A DNA stretch of 64,000 bases from Odoribacter laneus YIT 12061 (GCF_000243215.1 NZ_JH594596.1:927297-991296), one strand, 5' to 3'; positions 36,606-46,456 are shown, counted from the stretch's first letter. The notes: generated from the letters alone by a model not told the origin. Numbers and translations are program-made.

Positions 36606-36971
36606 ATGGAAAAAAAAGATTGTGTTTTAGTTGCTTTTACTTTTCAAGGGAGAGTTGAAATTTTCGGAAAATCTTTAGAAGAAGTTTTTCAATTGCATCG
36701 GAAGGCCATTGAAAAAGCAAATCGTCCGGACTTAAAAGCTATAGAAATGGGACGTTATGTCATTTTTATGCTAGAGCAATGGAGAAATTTCGGAAATCAT
36801 AGTTTGGAGAGGAGGCGGATAATAGCAGATCTTCTGAATTATGCCGTGACGACTTTGCAGGAGGATGGCAGGAGAAATTACAGGGAATCTCCTATTTTGA
36901 AGCTGTTTCAGGAAAAACTAGGGGAAGCGATGGAGTTTGCCTATTCCTGTGAAGAAAGAGGAGCGGCTTAA
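36606..36971 (+). CDS. Hypothetical protein, 121 residues
   Basis: I do not recognise this protein. It starts MEKKDCVLVAFTFQGRVEIF and is predicted to be mostly helical and charged, with no signal peptide or membrane helix; the C-terminus (EFAYSCEERGAA) has a single Cys. A consensus promoter 222 bases upstream and the hairpin at 36988-37019 suggest a genuine single-gene unit. Confidence 0.6.
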   Translation: MEKKDCVLVAFTFQGRVEIFGKSLEEVFQLHRKAIEKANRPDLKAIEMGRYVIFMLEQWRNFGNHSLERRRIIADLLNYAVTTLQEDGRRNYRESPILKLFQEKLGEAMEFAYSCEERGAA

Positions 36972-36987
36972 ACCGGGAAGAATGTGG

Positions 36988-37019
36988 ACAGGTCGGAAAA
37001 ACAGTTTTTCCGAACCTGT
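36988..37019. terminator. Hairpin after the hypothetical gene
   Basis: ACAGGT plus CGGAAAAA (36988-37001) pairs with TTTTTCCG plus ACCTGT (37005-37019) with one bulged base and a three-base loop. There is no following T-run, so it may be a terminator or an mRNA-end stabiliser. The remaining stretch to 37270 shows no convincing gene. Confidence 0.45.
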
Positions 37020-37218
37020 TCCTCCAAACCAGCGAAGTGTTTGGCGACAGAAGCGGGTGAAGGAGACTGGCCTTCCCGATTTCCTCTGCTTCCGGACTGT
37101 CGTTAATCAGAGAGATGTGGGACAGGATTTCGTCCGGTATGAAAGAGTTATGGGCTACTTCATTCGAAAATTGTTAGGAAAAATAAATTCGTAAAAACAG
37201 AAGTCGGGTAAATAATCC

Positions 37219-37226
37219 TATCTTTG
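37219..37226 (+). promoter_or_regulatory. -7 promoter box (TATCTTTG) for the DHH phosphoesterase gene
   Basis: A perfect TAnnTTTG match lies 44 bases upstream of the ATG at 37271. The -33 element is not clear. Confidence 0.5.
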
Positions 37227-37270
37227 CAAACTTAATTGTAATCAGTTATCGAATATTATTCCGTTTGTAT

Positions 37271-38293
37271 ATGGAGCAGATTTATAAGGAAATAGAGCGA
37301 TTAAAGCAACGGTTAGCGCAGGAAAATTTAAAGGCTGTTATTATTCCGCATATTTCTCCTGACGGGGATGCGGTGGGCGCATGCTCGGCTTTTTATACGG
37401 CCTTGACAAAGGCTGGGATTGTCTGTCATATTCTGACTTGTGATTATTTTCCGGAATACCTCCGATGGTTGAAAAATATTACCCGCTCTGTTTCTTTTCA
37501 GGACAAGCCTGATGTGTGCAGACGTCTGATTGCCGGTGCCGATTTGCTTTTTATGCTGGATCATAACACTGTAAAAAGGGAGGGGGATTTAGAACCTTTT
37601 GTTTCAGTTTTCAGAGGAGATAAGGTGATTATCGATCATCATCCGGATCCGGAGGAGGCGGAGTATATGATTTCGGATATACGGGTATCTTCCACCTGTG
37701 AACTTTTGTATACGGTTATTACCGGAATATGGGGAAGGGAAGCCATTGATCCTGATATGGCGAACGCTTTGTATACCGGTATTAATACGGATACCGGCGG
37801 TTTAAGTCATAATTCCTCCCGTCCGCAAACCTATCGGGTGATTGCCGATTTGTTGGAATTAGGGTTGAATAAGGAATTGGTACATCATTATTTGTACCAA
37901 ATGAATAAATTAACCCGTTTGCGGCTTATCGGACATGCCTTATTGAATAAGCTGACCGTAAATCCGGATTTTCCGCTGGCTATAATTCCCATTACCTTAG
38001 AAGAACTGGAAAAGTATAATTACCGGGAGGGGGATTTGGAGGGATTGGTGAATATACCTCTTTCTGTCGAAGATATTTGTGTTTCCATACAGATTACACA
38101 ACGAAAAGAAAGGGTAAAATTATCTTTCCGTTCTAAAGGAACAGTTCCGGTAAACGAATGGGCTAAAACATTTTTTAAGGGGGGCGGGCATTTAAATGCG
38201 GCCGGAGGTCAGATGAATCTTCCGCTTGAACAGGTGATCCAGAAAATTAATGAGACAGCTCCTTGGTTTTTTCAGACTTATGTAAAGCGATAA
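37271..38293 (+). CDS. DHH family phosphoesterase, NrnA-like (nanoRNase/PAP phosphatase)
   Basis: The 340-residue protein starts at ATG 37271 (MEQIYKEIERLKQRL). The DHH domain shows SPDGDAVGACSA, LDHNTVKREG (about residue 96) and the signature VIIDHHPDP (about 122); the DHHA1 domain ends with FKGGGHLNAAGGQMNLP. NrnA-type enzymes degrade very short RNA oligonucleotides, and many also dephosphorylate PAP to AMP, so it could back up cysQ. It is cytoplasmic, monocistronic and convergent with the patatin gene. Confidence 0.9.
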   Translation: MEQIYKEIERLKQRLAQENLKAVIIPHISPDGDAVGACSAFYTALTKAGIVCHILTCDYFPEYLRWLKNITRSVSFQDKPDVCRRLIAGADLLFMLDHNTVKREGDLEPFVSVFRGDKVIIDHHPDPEEAEYMISDIRVSSTCELLYTVITGIWGREAIDPDMANALYTGINTDTGGLSHNSSRPQTYRVIADLLELGLNKELVHHYLYQMNKLTRLRLIGHALLNKLTVNPDFPLAIIPITLEELEKYNYREGDLEGLVNIPLSVEDICVSIQITQRKERVKLSFRSKGTVPVNEWAKTFFKGGGHLNAAGGQMNLPLEQVIQKINETAPWFFQTYVKR

Positions 38294-38344
38294 GGTATTC
38301 TATCGCGGCATACTCCTAGCCCGGAAGAGCCTTAAAATTTCTCT

Positions 38345-39169
38345 TTAATTAGCGATGACTATGGGGGTATGGATAACTTTGTTAAAATCCTTGAGGACTT
38401 CTTTGGCTTTTTTATAGCCGATTTCAAAAATTTCCTCGATATGATTTAAATCGAACATGCCGTATTTGATCATATTCTCCGGAGAAATAAAAATATCGGA
38501 TAATTTTTTGTCAATGCGGGTGTTGGCCGCCAGTCCCAGATGAAAAGAACGTTCTGCCATATGGATCATATTGCTGACTTTTTCATGGGAATCGATGGAA
38601 TTGATTTCTACGGCAATAATTTTTTCACAAATATCCCGTATGGGGCGGACCGGTAAATTCATGAATAATCCCCCGTCTACATAAATAATTCCATTGATTT
38701 CGACCGGAATAAAGATCACAGGAATGGAACAGGAAGCCAATACACAGGGTATCAGTTCGCCTGCATTGAAATGTACCGATACAGAATTGTTGATATCACT
38801 GGCTGTGACCACTAAAGGGATCGGCAATTCATCAAAGGTTTTAACACCTAAGAACTTTTTCAGCTTTTCTTCCATACCACACATCGACATAAGTCCCATT
38901 TTCGACATGGTGAACCGGGCGAACTGGAGGACTTTCGTATGGTGAAAAAATTCGATACATTCTTCCGGGGTTTTCCCTGCAGCAATCATTGCTCCGACTA
39001 AAGCTCCGGCACTTGTTCCAGAGATGATATCAGGTCTGATTCCGTATTCGTTCATGGCTTTTATCACACCTAAGTGGGCAAATCCCCTGGCACCACCACC
39101 GCTTAATGCAAGTCCCAGCTTGTATTTTGTCTTTGTTCGGACTGTATTCATATCGTTTTCTACTTCCAT
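38345..39169 (-). CDS. Patatin-like phospholipase, RssA/YlbK-like
   Basis: The start at 39169 (MEVENDMNTVRTK) is preferred to an upstream TTG; the ATG at 39151 is also possible. The ~274-residue protein carries the patatin catalytic dyad: the oxyanion motif LSGGGARGFAHLG, nucleophile Ser in SGTSAGALVG, and Asp in YVDGGLF. Patatin domains hydrolyse acyl chains from lipids. It has no signal peptide and is probably cytoplasmic or membrane-peripheral. It appears to be a single-gene unit. Confidence 0.87.
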   Translation of the reverse strand: MEVENDMNTVRTKTKYKLGLALSGGGARGFAHLGVIKAMNEYGIRPDIISGTSAGALVGAMIAAGKTPEECIEFFHHTKVLQFARFTMSKMGLMSMCGMEEKLKKFLGVKTFDELPIPLVVTASDINNSVSVHFNAGELIPCVLASCSIPVIFIPVEINGIIYVDGGLFMNLPVRPIRDICEKIIAVEINSIDSHEKVSNMIHMAERSFHLGLAANTRIDKKLSDIFISPENMIKYGMFDLNHIEEIFEIGYKKAKEVLKDFNKVIHTPIVIAN

Positions 39170-39214
39170 ATATTTACGCTTTTTAGGGGCAAGTGTTACG
39201 GACAATTCTGTTTA

Positions 39215-39222
39215 CAAAGATA
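39215..39222 (-). promoter_or_regulatory. -7 promoter box (TATCTTTG) for the patatin gene
   Basis: On the minus strand TATCTTTG is a perfect TAnnTTTG match about 45 bases upstream of the chosen start. It lies downstream of the alternative TTG start's codon region, which favours the ATG at 39169. Confidence 0.5.
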
Positions 39223-39292
39223 TAAAAATTAAAAATTTGAATAAAGAAGAGAAGGCCAAAGGAGAAATTTAGAGAACGAGGGGGGATAAGGC

Positions 39293-39328
39293 AAAAAAGA
39301 ACCGACCGGAAGTTCTGTTTCCGGTCGG
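39293..39328 (-). terminator. Intrinsic terminator after pheT
   Basis: CCGACCGGAA (39302-39311) pairs with TTCCGGTCGG (39319-39328). On the minus strand the hairpin is followed by a T-rich run (39293-39301), and it lies 11 bases after the pheT stop. Confidence 0.8.
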
Positions 39329-39339
39329 CTTCTGGATTC

Positions 39340-41787
39340 TTATCGTATGTCTGCTCCTAACAAATGTTTATAGGCGCCGATCAATTTATTCATGATCTTG
39401 TCGATTTGTTTATCTGTCAAGGTTTTTTCATCGTCTTGCAGGGTAAAACTAACGGCATAGGATTTTTTGTCCGGACCGAGTTTTTCGCCTTCGTATACGT
39501 CGAAGAGACTTACATTTTTCAGTAAAGTTTTCTCTGTGCGCAGGGCGATTTCCTTCACTTCTTTAAAGGTGATATGTTTGTCCAGTAATAAAGCCAGGTC
39601 CCGTTTTACGGACGGGAATTTAGGCATGGGAGTGAAGCGTATGGTATGGTTTTTCAGTTCTTTCAATACATTTTCCCAGGAAAGTTCTGCATAATATACT
39701 TCCTGATCGATATCCATCGCTTTTAAAAGCTTATGGCTGATGCTGCCGATGCTCAGCAGGAGTTGACCGTTCTGGGTATATCTCAGGCCTTCCCGGAAGA
39801 TATCTCTGGTATCTTCTTCCGTCGTCAGGTAGTCGACCGAGAAGCCCAGACGATTCAATATTGTTTCACTATAGGCTTTTAAAGTATAAAAATCGGTTTT
39901 GTTTTCTTTAGCGTTCCAGGAAGCAATATTTTTGTTACCGGTGATAAATAAAGCCAGTTTATTTTCTTCCCGGTATTGTTTCAGGGGATTACCTCCCTCT
40001 TTTTTGTGGAAAGTATAGGTTTTCCCGAACTCAAACAATTTGAGATTTTCGTTCTTCCGGTTAATGTTGTAGGCAATGGATTCCAAACCTCCGAACAACA
40101 GGCTTTGGCGCATAGCATTCAGATCCGAACTCAGGGGATTGAAAAGAAGAACCGTATTTTCCGGCTTATACGTATCTAGTCCTTCGAAATAAGAGGCTTT
40201 TGTCAGGGAGTTGTTCATGATCTCGTGAAAGCCTTTGGCGGCTAACAGGTCGCCAATAATGTTTTTTAACCGATAATCGTCCGGTTTTTGTGTATAACTC
40301 AGCGTAGAGTTTACTTTTGCCGGTACTTCTACATTATTGAAGCCATAAATCCGGAGGATGTCTTCGATAACATCTGCTTCCCGGCGGACATCCACCCGGT
40401 AGGGGGGAACATGTAGCAGCAAACTTTCTTCAGTTTCCTGTACAATTTTTATTTCCAGGGCTTTTAATATTTTCCGGATATTTTCTTTTCCGATTTCTTT
40501 TCCGATCAGTCGGTCGATATGCGTATATCTAACTTCGATTTCGAAATCTTTTACCGGTTGCGGATAAATGTCAATGATTTCAGAAGTGATTTCTCCTCCT
40601 GCTAATTCTTTAATTAATAAGGCAGCCCTTTTCAAAGCATAGAGGACTATATTGGGGTCCGTTCCTCTTTCAAAACGGAAGGAAGCGTCTGTATTCAGGC
40701 CGTGGCGGCGGGCTGTTTTCCGTACGAAAACGGGGTCGAAACAGGCACTTTCCAAAAATACATTTTGCGTTTGGGGGGTGATCCCGCTGTCCAGACCACC
40801 AAATACGCCTGCAATACACATGGGTTCTTCGGCATTGCACACCATAAGGTCATCCTGGTTTAATTCCCGTTCTACACCGTCCAGTGTGACAAATTTGGTA
40901 CCCGTAGGAAAACTGCGGATAACCACTTTATTCCCTTTTATTTTGTCTTTGTCAAAGGAGTGGAGAGGTTGTCCTAACTCAAAAAGAATGAAATTAGTGA
41001 TATCTACAATATTGTTGATCGGATTCAGACCAATTGCCTTTAACCGGGTTCTTAGCCATTCCGGAGATTCTTTTACTTTCACTCCTTCGATACAAACACC
41101 AGCATAGCGGATACAGGCTTCCGGACGTTGCACTTCTATCGTCAGACCGGCAGTGTTTCTGTCCGCAGCAAAATGATCTACGGAAGGAAGGGAATAGGAA
41201 ATGACTTGTCTTTGTTGCAAATAGGCTGCCAGGTCTCTCGCCACTCCTAAATGAGAAGCTCCGTCTGCCCGATTGGGGGTAATGTCGATTTCAATTGTAT
41301 AATCTTCTGTAATGCCGTAATAAGCTGCAGCCGGGGTTCCTACTTTTGCATCAGAGGGTAATACGATAATTCCGGCATGGTCATTGCCAATACCGATTTC
41401 ATCCTCTGCACAAATCATTCCTTCCGATTCCTGTCCCCGGATTTTTGATTTTTTGATGACGAATTCTTTATCGGCTTCGTAAAGTGTCGTACCGATAGTT
41501 GCCACTACAACTTTCTGGCCGGCGGCTACATTCGGAGCTCCGCAAACAATCGGTGTAAGGCGTCCATCTCCCAGATCGACAGTTGTAATATGCAGGTGAT
41601 CGGAATCGGGATGAGCCTCACAGGTCTTTACTTCTCCGATAACTAATCCTCTTAAGCCGCCTTTAATAGATTCAATTTTTTCATATCCGGCTACTTCCAG
41701 CCCAATGCTGGTGAGGATCTCACAGATTTCTTTCACATCCAGATCAATTTTCAGATACTCTTTCAGCCAGTTTAATGAGATATTCAT
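39340..41787 (-). CDS. pheT: Phenylalanine--tRNA ligase beta subunit
   Basis: The 815-residue beta subunit of the alpha2-beta2 enzyme charges tRNA-Phe. Domains visible are the EMAP/OB-type tRNA-binding domain (about 40-150, with HPDSDHLHITTVDLG and VCGAPNVAAGQ), the B3/4 editing domain (about 220-380), B5 (about 405-475), the catalytic-like core, and a C-terminal FDX-ACB anticodon-binding domain (FPSVKRDLALLLDKH onward). The alpha subunit is not nearby. The gene begins only 9 bases after nadA, so it probably shares the NAD operon transcript. Confidence 0.96.
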   Translation of the reverse strand: MNISLNWLKEYLKIDLDVKEICEILTSIGLEVAGYEKIESIKGGLRGLVIGEVKTCEAHPDSDHLHITTVDLGDGRLTPIVCGAPNVAAGQKVVVATIGTTLYEADKEFVIKKSKIRGQESEGMICAEDEIGIGNDHAGIIVLPSDAKVGTPAAAYYGITEDYTIEIDITPNRADGASHLGVARDLAAYLQQRQVISYSLPSVDHFAADRNTAGLTIEVQRPEACIRYAGVCIEGVKVKESPEWLRTRLKAIGLNPINNIVDITNFILFELGQPLHSFDKDKIKGNKVVIRSFPTGTKFVTLDGVERELNQDDLMVCNAEEPMCIAGVFGGLDSGITPQTQNVFLESACFDPVFVRKTARRHGLNTDASFRFERGTDPNIVLYALKRAALLIKELAGGEITSEIIDIYPQPVKDFEIEVRYTHIDRLIGKEIGKENIRKILKALEIKIVQETEESLLLHVPPYRVDVRREADVIEDILRIYGFNNVEVPAKVNSTLSYTQKPDDYRLKNIIGDLLAAKGFHEIMNNSLTKASYFEGLDTYKPENTVLLFNPLSSDLNAMRQSLLFGGLESIAYNINRKNENLKLFEFGKTYTFHKKEGGNPLKQYREENKLALFITGNKNIASWNAKENKTDFYTLKAYSETILNRLGFSVDYLTTEEDTRDIFREGLRYTQNGQLLLSIGSISHKLLKAMDIDQEVYYAELSWENVLKELKNHTIRFTPMPKFPSVKRDLALLLDKHITFKEVKEIALRTEKTLLKNVSLFDVYEGEKLGPDKKSYAVSFTLQDDEKTLTDKQIDKIMNKLIGAYKHLLGADIR

Positions 41788-41796
41788 ATTTTTGAT

Positions 41797-42723
41797 TTAA
41801 TTGATTTTCAACATTCTTTCTATCGGAAGTTTCGCTTTTTCCCGGATAGCTTCGGGGACTTTCACTTCGTATTGTTCTTTTTCCAAAGCTTCCCATACAT
41901 TTTCAAGCGTTACTTTTTTCATTTGTCCGCATATGGTTTGGGGATGTATCGGGATGAATTCTTTCGTCGTATTGTCTTTTTTCAGTTTGTATATGGTTTC
42001 GATTTCCGTCGCAATGATAAATTGTTTTTTAGAAGAATGAAAAGCGTGTTTAATCATGCCGGCTGTGGAATACATATACGCTTGAGGTAAATTCAGAATC
42101 GCATCGTCGTGTGAACAATGGGATTCCGGGTGGATCAGGATGTCGGCTTCCGGGTATTCCTGGCTTTTCTGCAGAATCATTTCGGAAGTAATCCGTTCGT
42201 GCACACAGCAATCTCCTTGCCATAATTCCAGTGCGCGTCCTGTTTTTTTCTGTATCCAGGCGCCCAGATTTTTGTCCGGAACAAAGAGAATTTTCCGGTC
42301 TTCCGGTAAACTTTCCACGACTTTCAAGGCATTGGCAGAAGTGCAGCAGATGTCTGTCCACGCTTTTACCTCGGCTGTTGTGTTGACATAACTGACGACG
42401 ATCCCCTCCGGATTGGCTTTTTTCCATTCCCTCAGTTCGTAACCGGTAAGACTTTCGGCCAGGGAGCATCCGGCATGCTGAGCCGGGATAAGTACTTTTT
42501 TATCGGGAGATATAATAGACGCCGTCTCTGCCATAAAATGTACTCCGCAGAAAACGATAATATCCGCTTTTGTTTTTCCCGCTTCCTGCGACAAGCCCAA
42601 CGAATCGCCCAGGTAATCAGCAATATCCTGTACTTCCGGACGAGTGTAGTAATGGGCTAAAATAACGGCATTTTTTTCTTTTTTCAGTTGTTTGATCCTG
42701 TCGGTTATCTCCGTATGAGTCAT
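41797..42723 (-). CDS. nadA: Quinolinate synthase A
   Basis: The 308-residue 4Fe-4S enzyme condenses iminoaspartate with dihydroxyacetone phosphate to quinolinate. Expected features are AHYYTRPEVQDIADYLGDSL near the N-terminus, cysteines in IVFCGVHFMAETA, WTDICCTSANA and PQTICGQMKK, and HPESHCSHDDAI. It works between NadB and NadC, both encoded upstream on the same strand. It lies 197 bases from nadC and 9 bases from pheT. Confidence 0.96.
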   Translation of the reverse strand: MTHTEITDRIKQLKKEKNAVILAHYYTRPEVQDIADYLGDSLGLSQEAGKTKADIIVFCGVHFMAETASIISPDKKVLIPAQHAGCSLAESLTGYELREWKKANPEGIVVSYVNTTAEVKAWTDICCTSANALKVVESLPEDRKILFVPDKNLGAWIQKKTGRALELWQGDCCVHERITSEMILQKSQEYPEADILIHPESHCSHDDAILNLPQAYMYSTAGMIKHAFHSSKKQFIIATEIETIYKLKKDNTTKEFIPIHPQTICGQMKKVTLENVWEALEKEQYEVKVPEAIREKAKLPIERMLKIN

Positions 42724-42920
42724 AGCTTTTCGATTTTCGGGCCAAAGATAGCAAAAAAGTGCAAATGTTTAGGGGTTCCCTTGTTCAAAAGTTCAAGGGG
42801 GAAAATGAGCAGATGTAAAAATGTTTAAACCTTTGCAGGCTCCATTTAGGAGAGTTTATTCACTCTGTACCGGAAAATAGCAGCATCGACCGGATTAAAC
42901 ATTTTTACAGGAAAACTTCA

Positions 42921-43757
42921 TTAAGATTTGATATTCATACTGATGTCCAGGGCAGTTACCGAGTGGGTTAAAGCTCCTACACTGATAAAGTCGACTCCGG
43001 TAGCGGCTACTTCTTTCAGGCGGGGAATACTCATATTCCCGGAAGCTTCGGTTTGGGCTTGCCCGTGAATCAGTTTGACGGCTTCAGACATCGTGGCATT
43101 GTCCATATTATCCAGCATGATGATATCGGCTTTTGCTGCCAAGGCTTCTTTCACTTCCTCGAGATTAGTTGTTTCCACTTCAATCTTTATACCGGCCGGA
43201 AGATTGGCTCTTACAGCTTTTACTGCATTCGGAATGCCTCCGGCAACTTTAATATGATTGTCTTTGATCATAGCCATATCGTATAAACCCATGCGGTGAT
43301 TGGTGCCTCCTCCGTCTTTAACAGCCATTTTGTCGAGTAGGCGGAGCCCGGGTGCCGTTTTACGGGTATCCAGCAGTTGAGTCCGGGTCCCGGCTAATTC
43401 TTTGACATATTTGGCCGTTTCTGTCGCAATTCCGCTCATGCGCTGTAAAATATTCAGAGAAAGTCGTTCCCCTAACAGAAGACAACGGTAACTGGCTTCT
43501 ATGCGAAGGATAATTTCTCCTTTTTGGACCCGATCGCCGTCTTTGACCAGCGGAGTCCATACGATATCTTTTTCGAAACGTTCGTACACCCGCCGGATGA
43601 CTTTTAAACCGGAAACCACTCCGTCGGCCTTCATTTTCATTTCGGCAATTGCTCTGGAATGAGCCGGAATGATAGAATTGGTCGTTACATCTCCGCTGGC
43701 AATGTCTTCTTTTATAGCAAGGTCGATCAATTGATCTATTAATTTATCAGATTCCAT
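42921..43757 (-). CDS. nadC: Nicotinate-nucleotide pyrophosphorylase (quinolinate phosphoribosyltransferase)
   Basis: The 278-residue enzyme converts quinolinate plus PRPP to nicotinate mononucleotide. Typical motifs are EDIASGDVTTNSI, LLGERLSLNILQRMSGIAT, LDTRKTAPGLRLLDKMAV, GGGTNHRMGLYDMAMIKDNH and IMLDNMDN. Its length matches the family. It is the middle gene of nadB-nadC-nadA. Confidence 0.96.
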   Translation of the reverse strand: MESDKLIDQLIDLAIKEDIASGDVTTNSIIPAHSRAIAEMKMKADGVVSGLKVIRRVYERFEKDIVWTPLVKDGDRVQKGEIILRIEASYRCLLLGERLSLNILQRMSGIATETAKYVKELAGTRTQLLDTRKTAPGLRLLDKMAVKDGGGTNHRMGLYDMAMIKDNHIKVAGGIPNAVKAVRANLPAGIKIEVETTNLEEVKEALAAKADIIMLDNMDNATMSEAVKLIHGQAQTEASGNMSIPRLKEVAATGVDFISVGALTHSVTALDISMNIKS

Positions 43758-43865
43758 AAATTCGTTACAATTTGATTTTAAAAATTTGTATTTTACCGTT
43801 TACTTGGCTTTACCTTTGTTTTTGAAGTTTATTTTCTACTTTTGGCTGCTTTTTCCGGGCTTTCT

Positions 43866-45437
43866 TTATTTCAGCTTATTGTTTACTGGAATTTTTTGAA
43901 TCTCTTTTCCTTTTTGTTGTACAATATGATAGAGATAAGCATCGTCGTTTTGGGGAAAATCTTCCCGGTAATGCCCGCCTCTGCTTTCTTTCCGATAGAG
44001 GGCGGAGCGGATGATGAGCTCAGCCACTAAAATCAGATTCCGGCTGATAAGATTATAGTATTCGTTATTTTCCTGAGGCAATTGTTCGGCTAATGTTTCC
44101 AGTTTACAAAGGCCTTGGTACAACAGTTCTTCATTCCGGATAATCCCGGCATGCTCTGTCATAATGGTAGAGATTTCTTTTTTCAACTGTATGTAACTTT
44201 CTGCCCGGTTTTCATTAGCATAGTAGATCGGTTGAAAGTCAGGTATAGTCGTATCTTCCACATTTTTTCTGGCTGTTTCCACGGCCCGTTTTCCGAATAC
44301 CAGGCATTCGATAAGGGAGTTGGAGGCTAAACGATTGGCTCCCATAATACCGGAGGAAGCGAGTTCTCCGCATACGAAAAGATGTCCGATATTCGTTTGG
44401 CCGTTGATATCAGTACGGACACCTCCTACTGTGTAGTGGGCAGCTGGTGCGACCGGAATGCGGTTGCACATGTCTATACCCAGTTCCTTACACTTTTCGT
44501 AGATGTTGGGGAAACGGTGTTTTACCAGTTCCGGATTGAGGTGCTTTAGAGAAAGCCAGACAAAATTCTGGTGAAACTTCTGCATTTGCCGGTAGATAGA
44601 TTGGGCAACGATATCCCGGGGAGCGAGTTCAGCCAGTTCGTGTATGGCGGGCATAAAGCGCTCTCCATTCTGGTTGATCAAATGAGCCCCTTCGCCGCGT
44701 ACCGCCTCGCTGATCAGAAAAGCTTCTTCCGATTGAGTATAAATGGCGGAAGGGTGAAACTGGATAAACTCCATATCTGCGATTTCACAACCGGTGTTAT
44801 AAGCCAGGGCCAATCCGTCTCCGATAGTGGTGTGTGGATTGGTGGTCCGTTTGTAGATGGCCGATGTTCCTCCTAAAGTAAGGAAAGTATTGGTACCCAG
44901 GAAAAGCTCTTCTTTTTCAGTTGTCAGATTCCAAGAGCGGACACCATAACAACGTTTTTCATTTTTCAATAATCCGATGACCGAATGATTTTCGAATATA
45001 TCGATATTGGAATTATTGATGACTTTTCCGATCATAAAGCTGGTCACCATTCTACCCGTAGCATCTCCGCCGGCATGTAGAATCCGTTTTTTGTGATGTC
45101 CGCCTTCCAAGCCGAGGGCCAGGCTTCCGTCTTCCATATCGAAATGCATACCGGCGTTGATTAAATCCTGTATGCGTTGGGGGCCTTCGTTGACCAGAAT
45201 ATTTACAGAAGGGTAATCGCATAAGCCGCGTCCGGCTATAATGGTATCCTCAAAGTGGAGAGCCGGAGCATCGTCTTCGTCTGTAACGGCGGCAATCCCT
45301 CCTTGTGCAAAATAGGAGTTACTTTCAGTAATTCCGCATTTAGTTAGTAAGGCAACCTTTCCGTAAGCAGCCGCCAGATAAGCGGTATAAAGACCTGCCA
45401 ATCCGCTTCCTGCTATAATATAATCATAATGACGCAT
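43866..45437 (-). CDS. nadB: L-aspartate oxidase
   Basis: The 523-residue flavoprotein oxidises L-aspartate to iminoaspartate, the first step of de novo NAD synthesis. The FAD-binding GSGLAGLYTAYLAA motif is at the N-terminus, FAQGGIAAV follows, and the succinate-dehydrogenase-type motif with HPSAIYTQSEEAFLISEAVRGEG lies near the middle; GANRLASNSLIECLVFGKRA is near 375. It is the first gene of the nad unit, 108 bases from nadC. Confidence 0.96.
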   Translation of the reverse strand: MRHYDYIIAGSGLAGLYTAYLAAAYGKVALLTKCGITESNSYFAQGGIAAVTDEDDAPALHFEDTIIAGRGLCDYPSVNILVNEGPQRIQDLINAGMHFDMEDGSLALGLEGGHHKKRILHAGGDATGRMVTSFMIGKVINNSNIDIFENHSVIGLLKNEKRCYGVRSWNLTTEKEELFLGTNTFLTLGGTSAIYKRTTNPHTTIGDGLALAYNTGCEIADMEFIQFHPSAIYTQSEEAFLISEAVRGEGAHLINQNGERFMPAIHELAELAPRDIVAQSIYRQMQKFHQNFVWLSLKHLNPELVKHRFPNIYEKCKELGIDMCNRIPVAPAAHYTVGGVRTDINGQTNIGHLFVCGELASSGIMGANRLASNSLIECLVFGKRAVETARKNVEDTTIPDFQPIYYANENRAESYIQLKKEISTIMTEHAGIIRNEELLYQGLCKLETLAEQLPQENNEYYNLISRNLILVAELIIRSALYRKESRGGHYREDFPQNDDAYLYHIVQQKGKEIQKIPVNNKLK

Positions 45438-45586
45438 TTTCGAAATATGTAAATTAGTGCGAAAGTATCATTTTTTTGTAAAAGGAAGATGAATTCGGGA
45501 GATTTTTTTGGATGAAAAGATGATTTAAGGAAAACAGTAAAAGCTTAATTTTCGGTTTTAATTCTCCGTTTTCCATTATTTTGTCG

Positions 45587-45594
45587 TATTTTTG
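45587..45594 (+). promoter_or_regulatory. -7 promoter box (TATTTTTG) for slyD
   Basis: TATTTTTG matches TAnnTTTG and lies 26 bases upstream of the slyD ATG. No TTTG is found at the -33 spacing. Confidence 0.4.
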
Positions 45595-45620
45595 TCCAAA
45601 ATTAATTAAAAACAGAAAGA

Positions 45621-46172
45621 ATGATTACAAAGAATAAAGTTGTATCGGTAAGCTATGAATTGAAAACAGAGCCGGACGGAGGTATTTTGGAAACTGCAGA
45701 TGCCGGTCATCCGCTGGAATTTATTTGCGGACAAGGGCAAACCCTGGAATATTTTGAAATGAATTTACTCAATAAAAAAGTAGGGGATAAATTCGATTTT
45801 AAAATTCCTGCAGCTCAGGCTTACGGAGAAGTGAATGAAGATATGGTAGTCGATCTTCCCAAAGATATCTTTAAAGAAGTTCAGCCTGAAGATATGGTGG
45901 TCGGAAATGTATTACCGATGATGGACAGTATCGGTCGGCATTTAGAAGGAAAAATCGTTGAAATCGGAGAAGAAGAGGTGCGGATTGATTTTAATCATCA
46001 GCTGGCAGGTAAAGATCTTTATTTCAAAGGAGAAGTATTGGCTGTACGGGATGCTACAGATGAAGAACTGGAAGCGTTGAAGTCGCATAAATGTGGGGGA
46101 TGCAGTGGTTGCGGTTCAGAAGGAGGATGCGATTCTCATGAAGACAGCTGTGGCTGCGGAGGATGTCATTAG
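45621..46172 (+). CDS. slyD: FKBP-type peptidyl-prolyl isomerase, SlyD-like metal-binding type
   Basis: The 183-residue cytoplasmic chaperone/isomerase has the split FKBP core (SYELKT..., LEFICGQGQTLEYFEMNL, QAYGE) with the insert-in-flap chaperone domain (VDLPKDIFKEVQPEDM). The C-terminal tail is rich in Cys, His and Gly (HKCGGCSGCGSEGGCDSHED then CGCGGCH), like the nickel/zinc-binding tail of E. coli SlyD that serves hydrogenase maturation. No hydrogenase genes are in the window. It is monocistronic. Confidence 0.92.
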   Translation: MITKNKVVSVSYELKTEPDGGILETADAGHPLEFICGQGQTLEYFEMNLLNKKVGDKFDFKIPAAQAYGEVNEDMVVDLPKDIFKEVQPEDMVVGNVLPMMDSIGRHLEGKIVEIGEEEVRIDFNHQLAGKDLYFKGEVLAVRDATDEELEALKSHKCGGCSGCGSEGGCDSHEDSCGCGGCH

Positions 46173-46456
46173 TAGGATTTGTAAACAGCAGAAGCTGGAA
46201 ATAAAAGAATGCCCAAAAAGTCCCTTTAGTTGAGTAACGGCGTATTGTGATTGATTTATATGGGTCTGATTCACAGATTAGAAACTTTCGGTTCGGTTGA
46301 AGGTTTTCTCCGGTTGGGAATTTTTAGTGAATTAGCAGAATATTTATCGACTTCCGGGAGGAAGCATTAATCAGTTGTTTCAATAAAGGGCTTCTCGGGC
46401 ATTTTTGTATGGAATAAAGGGAATTTTTTTTTATTTTTAACCCTCATTTCAGGAGA

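Noticed and set aside
36937-37194. An 85-codon frame overlapping the end of the hypothetical gene
   Set aside because: It overlaps the preceding gene, runs through the hairpin at 36988-37019 and has no family features.
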